A stretch of DNA of 8,054 bases from Spirochaetaceae bacterium. Its GTDB lineage: Bacteria > Spirochaetota > Spirochaetia > Treponematales > Treponemataceae. This document shows, piece by piece, positions 4,307-8,054 of this stretch. The notes beneath the pieces are model-generated. The model was not told the DNA's origin and searched no databases. It saw only the letters and a list, made by a program, of their open reading frames with translations. Within the stretch, counting starts at the first letter, position 1; the number at the start of each line of letters is the position of its first letter. The DNA is taken from contig JAITMZ010000186.1 of NCBI GenBank assembly GCA_031290725.1, positions 1 to 8,054 of the forward strand, written 5' to 3'. Position numbers and translations under genes: made by a program.

Positions 4307-5350
4307 TCACAGCTCCGAGCCGATGTTGCCGATAGCGGAGCCTTGATCCTTCTCGGTGATGCCCGCTTTCTTCAATTCCAGCTTGTAGAGGAAGTCCACC
4401 AGCAGCGGGGTGAGTATCGCCGTCACCACGATGGAGGCCCCCACCTGGGCGGTGGCGATGGGCGCATAGGGGGCGAAGGAGGGATCCGCTGCGGCAAAGG
4501 CGGCGGGGGTTGCGGCGGCGTTACCCGCGGTGGTACCCACACCGGCGCCCACAGCGGCGTTCTTCCGGTACTTTTTGGGCACCAGCGCCTTGAACACGAA
4601 GTAGCTGCCCACGCCGGTGATGCCCACGGTCAGGAGCCCCAGGAAGATACCGGGGAGGCCCGCCGCCACCAGTTGCTTGAAGCTCAGGCCCGCCCCCAGG
4701 GGGAAGGCGAAGAAGGGGATGGAAAGCATCACCCCGGGCTTCAGGAACTTGCGGATGTCGTCGTCCAGGTTGCCCAGGATCATACCGATGATGATGGGAA
4801 CCACCACGCCCAGCAGGGTGAGCCAGGGAATAGTTGCCAGCCCGGTGCCCGCCATGAAGGCCATCTCAAAGAAGGGGCCGTCATTGCTGGAGATGATCGC
4901 CACGGCGCCCACGTCGGAGTCGTCGCCGTAGCGGGAGGCCAGGGCAGCGTAGAGGCCGCCGTTGGAATTGGACATGGCGGAGATCAGCGCCAGGGGGGTG
5001 AGGCCCAGCCAGGTGGCGTGCTGCCCCAGGACTTTGCCCACGATAAGCGCCAGGGCAACCCCCAGGAACACTTTTGAGGCATTGAGCACCACGCCCTTCC
5101 ACAGGGCCACGCCGGCGGTGCGCACGGTGATCTGCGAGCCGGAGCAGAACAGCAGCACCGCGATCAGGGGCATGGCGCCCTGCTTGAACAGGAACGTGGT
5201 GAAGCTGCCGATCATCAGGGATGACGGGGCAACGGTGTTAACCAGGCACCCCAGTACCAGGGGCACCACCATCAATCCGCCGGGTACCTTGTACACCGTT
5301 TTGAGAATGGGAACGTTTCCCCAGAAGGAAGCCGTCTTTTTTTCAGCCAT
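4307..5350 (-). CDS. kdgT: 2-keto-3-deoxygluconate permease (KdgT family)
   Basis: A 347-residue inner-membrane protein with about ten hydrophobic segments. The family imports 2-keto-3-deoxygluconate, an intermediate of pectin and hexuronate breakdown, by cation symport. Marks shared with E. coli KdgT, compared from memory, are VPGGLMVVPL (22-31), NSNGGLYAAL (128-137), GNLDDDIRKF (193-202), IPFFAFPLG (211-219) and an AGNAAATP stretch (275-282). It is about 20 residues longer than E. coli KdgT, mainly through an N-terminal extension (residues 1-20) before the conserved IPGG-like segment. The ATG has AAGGAG 6 nt upstream. No kdgK, kdgA or uronate genes lie beside it, so it is a lone transporter whose catabolic genes must be elsewhere. 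A palindrome just downstream of its promoter suggests repression by a sugar-responsive regulator. It is transcribed divergently from gyrB. Confidence 0.9.
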   Translation of the reverse strand: MAEKKTASFWGNVPILKTVYKVPGGLMVVPLVLGCLVNTVAPSSLMIGSFTTFLFKQGAMPLIAVLLFCSGSQITVRTAGVALWKGVVLNASKVFLGVALALIVGKVLGQHATWLGLTPLALISAMSNSNGGLYAALASRYGDDSDVGAVAIISSNDGPFFEMAFMAGTGLATIPWLTLLGVVVPIIIGMILGNLDDDIRKFLKPGVMLSIPFFAFPLGAGLSFKQLVAAGLPGIFLGLLTVGITGVGSYFVFKALVPKKYRKNAAVGAGVGTTAGNAAATPAAFAAADPSFAPYAPIATAQVGASIVVTAILTPLLVDFLYKLELKKAGITEKDQGSAIGNIGSEL

Positions 5351-5377
5351 AGAAAACTCCTTTTCTACTGTAGATTA

Positions 5378-5393
5378 TGCTATACCTATAGCA
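5378..5393. promoter_or_regulatory. Palindromic operator candidate for kdgT
   Basis: TGCTATACCTATAGCA: perfect 7-bp arms around two bases. It lies 10 bp past the -10 box of the kdgT promoter, in the first transcribed bases, where a repressor would block initiation or escape. A GntR-, LacI- or IclR-type regulator is plausible; none is encoded nearby. Confidence 0.6.
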
Positions 5394-5403
5394 CTTGTAT
5401 GAC

Positions 5404-5432
5404 ATCGTATCGTGGTTTATATGTTTTGTCAA
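5404..5432 (-). promoter_or_regulatory. Promoter of kdgT
   Basis: TTGACA (5432-5427), 17-bp spacer, TACGAT (5409-5404) on the minus strand, giving a leader of about 47 nt that includes the palindrome at 5378-5393. Confidence 0.65.
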
Positions 5433-5545
5433 GAGTTTTACCGGGGTGTGGGTACTCTTTTCTCATTCCCGTCAAAAAATTTCCCCTTTCTCCGGAAAAA
5501 CAATACACCCCGCAAGGCACCCCCCGGTAGCCCCAGGCGCCCCGC

Positions 5546-5574
5546 TTGACCTTTTTTTCGGTTTTCGGTATAGT
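5546..5574 (+). promoter_or_regulatory. gyrB promoter that appears to give a leaderless mRNA
   Basis: TTGACC (5546-5551), 17-bp spacer, TATAGT (5569-5574). Only 7 bp (5575-5581) separate the -10 box from the gyrB ATG, so initiation would fall at or next to the A of the start codon. No usable Shine-Dalgarno sequence is present; GGG ends one base before the ATG, too close to work. Confidence 0.7.
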
Positions 5575-5578
5575 GTAG

Positions 5579-7510
<1,932 letters not shown>

Positions 7511-7636
7511 GGGGTGCGGTGGTTGATGAGAGCACCCGATCCCACGGTACTCTTTCCCGTACCCCATATAAAAACCATTGCCGACACAAAATTTGCCGTT
7601 AAAAACAAAAATCAACATACTTTCCGGAAAAACCCC
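7511..7636 (+). other. gyrB 3' region with hairpins but no clear terminator
   Basis: GGGGTGCGG (7511-7519) can pair with CCGTACCCC (7557-7565), allowing one G-U pair. Smaller competing stems are GGGTGC/GCACCC (7512-7537) and GGTAC/GTACC (7546-7563). None is followed by a T-run, so this may be a 3' end protected or terminated by other means. I see no gene here. Confidence 0.4.
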
Positions 7637-7665
7637 TTGACATTTTTTTACCGGCATGATTTAAT
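7637..7665 (+). promoter_or_regulatory. Promoter of the attenuator leader and transporter
   Basis: TTGACA (7637-7642), 17-bp spacer, TTTAAT (7660-7665). A start near 7672 gives a leader RNA of about 310 nt before the transporter ATG at 7983. Confidence 0.75.
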
Positions 7666-7706
7666 AGCCATATGGCACATTAAAAAATTCGGTTAGATTT
7701 TTCGAT

Positions 7707-7730
7707 GTGCTTCCCGCCTGGGCGGGACAC
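7707..7730 (+). other. 5' hairpin of the leader RNA
   Basis: TCCCGC/GCGGGA with loop CTGG (7712-7727), extendable by GTG/CAC (7707-7709 with 7728-7730) across a bulged CT. It lies some 35 nt into the transcript and upstream of the leader peptide's ribosome-binding site. It could be an RNA polymerase pause signal or a stabilising 5' structure. Confidence 0.5.
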
Positions 7731-7750
7731 CTTTTACCGGAGTTTTTGAT

Positions 7751-7828
7751 ATGGCGGCTTTCTTTTTTTACTACTACTTTAGCAGCGGGCCCCCGCGACA
7801 ACTCCTTTTTTTATCCCTGACGGGATAA
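7751..7828 (+). CDS. Aromatic-rich leader peptide of a transcription attenuator
   Basis: A 25-codon open reading frame beginning MAAFFFYYYFSS and ending at TAA (7826-7828). CCGGAG lies 8 nt before the ATG. Codons 4-10 are seven consecutive aromatic codons: three Phe, three Tyr, one Phe. The start closely resembles the E. coli pheST leader peptide ([14 protein letters not shown]), which senses charged tRNA-Phe. The stop codon is 16 nt before the stem of a strong intrinsic terminator, and the peptide follows a strong promoter; both are the classical layout of ribosome-mediated attenuation. By that model, shortage of Phe- or Tyr-tRNA stalls the ribosome at 7760-7780 and lets transcription continue into the gene at 7983. 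The peptide itself probably has no function. It is too short for routine gene calling. Confidence 0.8.
   Translation: MAAFFFYYYFSSGPPRQLLFLSLTG
7811..7828 (+). other. Hairpin overlapping the end of the leader peptide
   Basis: TTATCCC/GGGATAA with loop TGAC. It contains the last codons and the stop codon of the leader peptide, so a ribosome finishing the peptide would melt it, whereas one stalled at the aromatic codons would leave it free to form. CTCC (7802-7805) can also pair with GGAG (7835-7838) around it. Its role as part of an antiterminator is inference. Confidence 0.45.
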
Positions 7829-7844
7829 TACTACGGAGCATCAC

Positions 7845-7877
7845 CGGGCGCCTTTGCAAAAGGGCGCCCGTTTTTTT
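7845..7877 (+). terminator. Attenuator: intrinsic terminator before the transporter gene
   Basis: An 11-bp stem (7845-7855 with 7860-7870), CGGGCGCC/GGCGCCCG plus three further pairs, is closed by a GCAA tetraloop and followed directly by seven T (7871-7877). It lies between the leader peptide and the transporter gene, on the same strand and inside the same leader. It would therefore stop most transcripts unless antiterminated. Confidence 0.92.
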
Positions 7878-7918
7878 ATGCTTGCGGCGTCAAATCTATA
7901 AACCGGCGCCGTAGATGG

Positions 7919-7961
7919 GCTCTCCGTTGTGGAGAGCGGAGTTTCGCCACGGCGAAAACTC
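7919..7961 (+). repeat. Variant double-hairpin repeat before the transporter gene
   Basis: Stem 1 is GCTCTCC/GGAGAGC with loop GTTGT; stem 2 is GAGTTTCGCC/GGCGAAAACTC (one extra A) with loop AC. The order, and the GAGTTT...AAACTC ends of stem 2, match the 38-nt elements at 336 and 4188, although stem 1 and the linker differ. It ends 21 bp before the transporter ATG, within the leader RNA. Confidence 0.55.
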
Positions 7962-7982
7962 AAGTAAAGTAAGGAGAAATGT

Positions 7983-8054
7983 ATGAGTATCCAATTAGGC
8001 ATCCTCATCGTCTATGTGATTCTGATGCTCGCGATGGCCGCCTGGGCCACGCGT
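7983..8054 (+). CDS. Membrane transporter, probably sodium:solute symporter family (partial)
   Basis: The first 24 codons are visible and run off the right edge. They read MSIQ, then a hydrophobic segment (LGILIVYVILMLAMAAWA), then TR. This looks like the first transmembrane helix of a sodium:solute symporter (SSS) protein, where an I-V-Y-x-x-x-M/L segment ending in a small cluster and a basic residue is typical; other transporter families cannot be excluded from so little. AAGGAG lies 6 nt before the ATG at 7983. An ATG four bases earlier is in another frame and gives a polar sequence. The gene sits downstream of the aromatic leader-peptide attenuator. Induction when Phe or Tyr is scarce, and import of an aromatic amino acid or a precursor, are therefore the working inference. 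Confidence 0.6.
   Translation, partial: MSIQLGILIVYVILMLAMAAWATR

Noticed and set aside
4265..5077. Plus-strand open frame opposite kdgT
   Set aside because: Low-complexity His/Gly/Gln-rich product typical of the reverse of a GC-rich membrane protein; it begins inside the terminator.
5442..5512. CGGGGTGT/ACACCCCG inverted repeat between kdgT and gyrB
   Set aside because: An 8-bp match separated by 55 bp in a C/G-run-rich region is plausibly chance, with no promoter relation.
7874..7902. Second promoter between attenuator and transporter
   Set aside because: TATAAA at 7897-7902 has at 17-bp spacing only TTTTAT as a -35 box, which is the terminator U-tract; too weak to call.
7672..7982. T-box riboswitch before the transporter
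   Set aside because: No T-box AGGGTGGNACCGCG-like sequence or specifier-loop architecture was seen; a translated aromatic-codon leader explains the region better.

Overview
This window looks like a piece of a spirochaete chromosome, most probably a Treponema of the termite-gut type. That is an inference from the compact GyrB, a lipoprotein with a relaxed spirochaetal lipobox, the lone KdgT-type permease, the mixed base composition (GC-rich genes, AT-rich promoters) and the style of the intergenic hairpin repeats. No 16S or other decisive marker is present.

Layout, left to right. The first ~330 bp hold a RelB/DinJ-type antitoxin on the minus strand, overlapping the first codons of its toxin partner, which runs off the left edge. 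Next come a double-hairpin repeat, two look-alike terminator hairpins, and a 567-residue secreted lipoprotein on the minus strand (554-2257). It has a ~296-nt leader rich in hairpins. A divergent XRE-family regulator (2640-2960) shares its promoter region: the two -35 boxes overlap back to back, and a perfect inverted repeat covers the lipoprotein -10 box. After a 16-bp perfect inverted repeat comes a near-consensus promoter. Its predicted leader contains nine exact-length 21-bp tandem repeats built from 14-bp palindromes (3121-3309), ahead of a 230-residue protein of unknown function (3374-4066). A strong bidirectional terminator separates that gene from a convergent 2-keto-3-deoxygluconate permease gene (kdgT, 4307-5350, minus), which has a palindromic operator candidate just downstream of its promoter. 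Divergent from kdgT lies gyrB (5582-7510), whose promoter is so close that the mRNA is probably leaderless.

The right end holds the clearest regulatory system: a strong promoter, a 25-codon leader peptide with seven consecutive aromatic codons (Phe3-Tyr3-Phe), an 11-bp GCAA-capped intrinsic terminator, and then the start of a membrane transporter gene (7983 to the edge). This has the layout of a transcription attenuator that senses charged tRNA-Phe/tRNA-Tyr. It implies that the transporter, probably of the sodium:solute symporter family, handles aromatic amino acids or related compounds.

Seven sigma70-like promoters could be read, all with a 17-bp spacer in at least one alignment. A family of double-hairpin repeats with compensatory stem changes is scattered between the genes. 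The two most unusual items are the 21-bp palindrome array and the aromatic leader-peptide attenuator.
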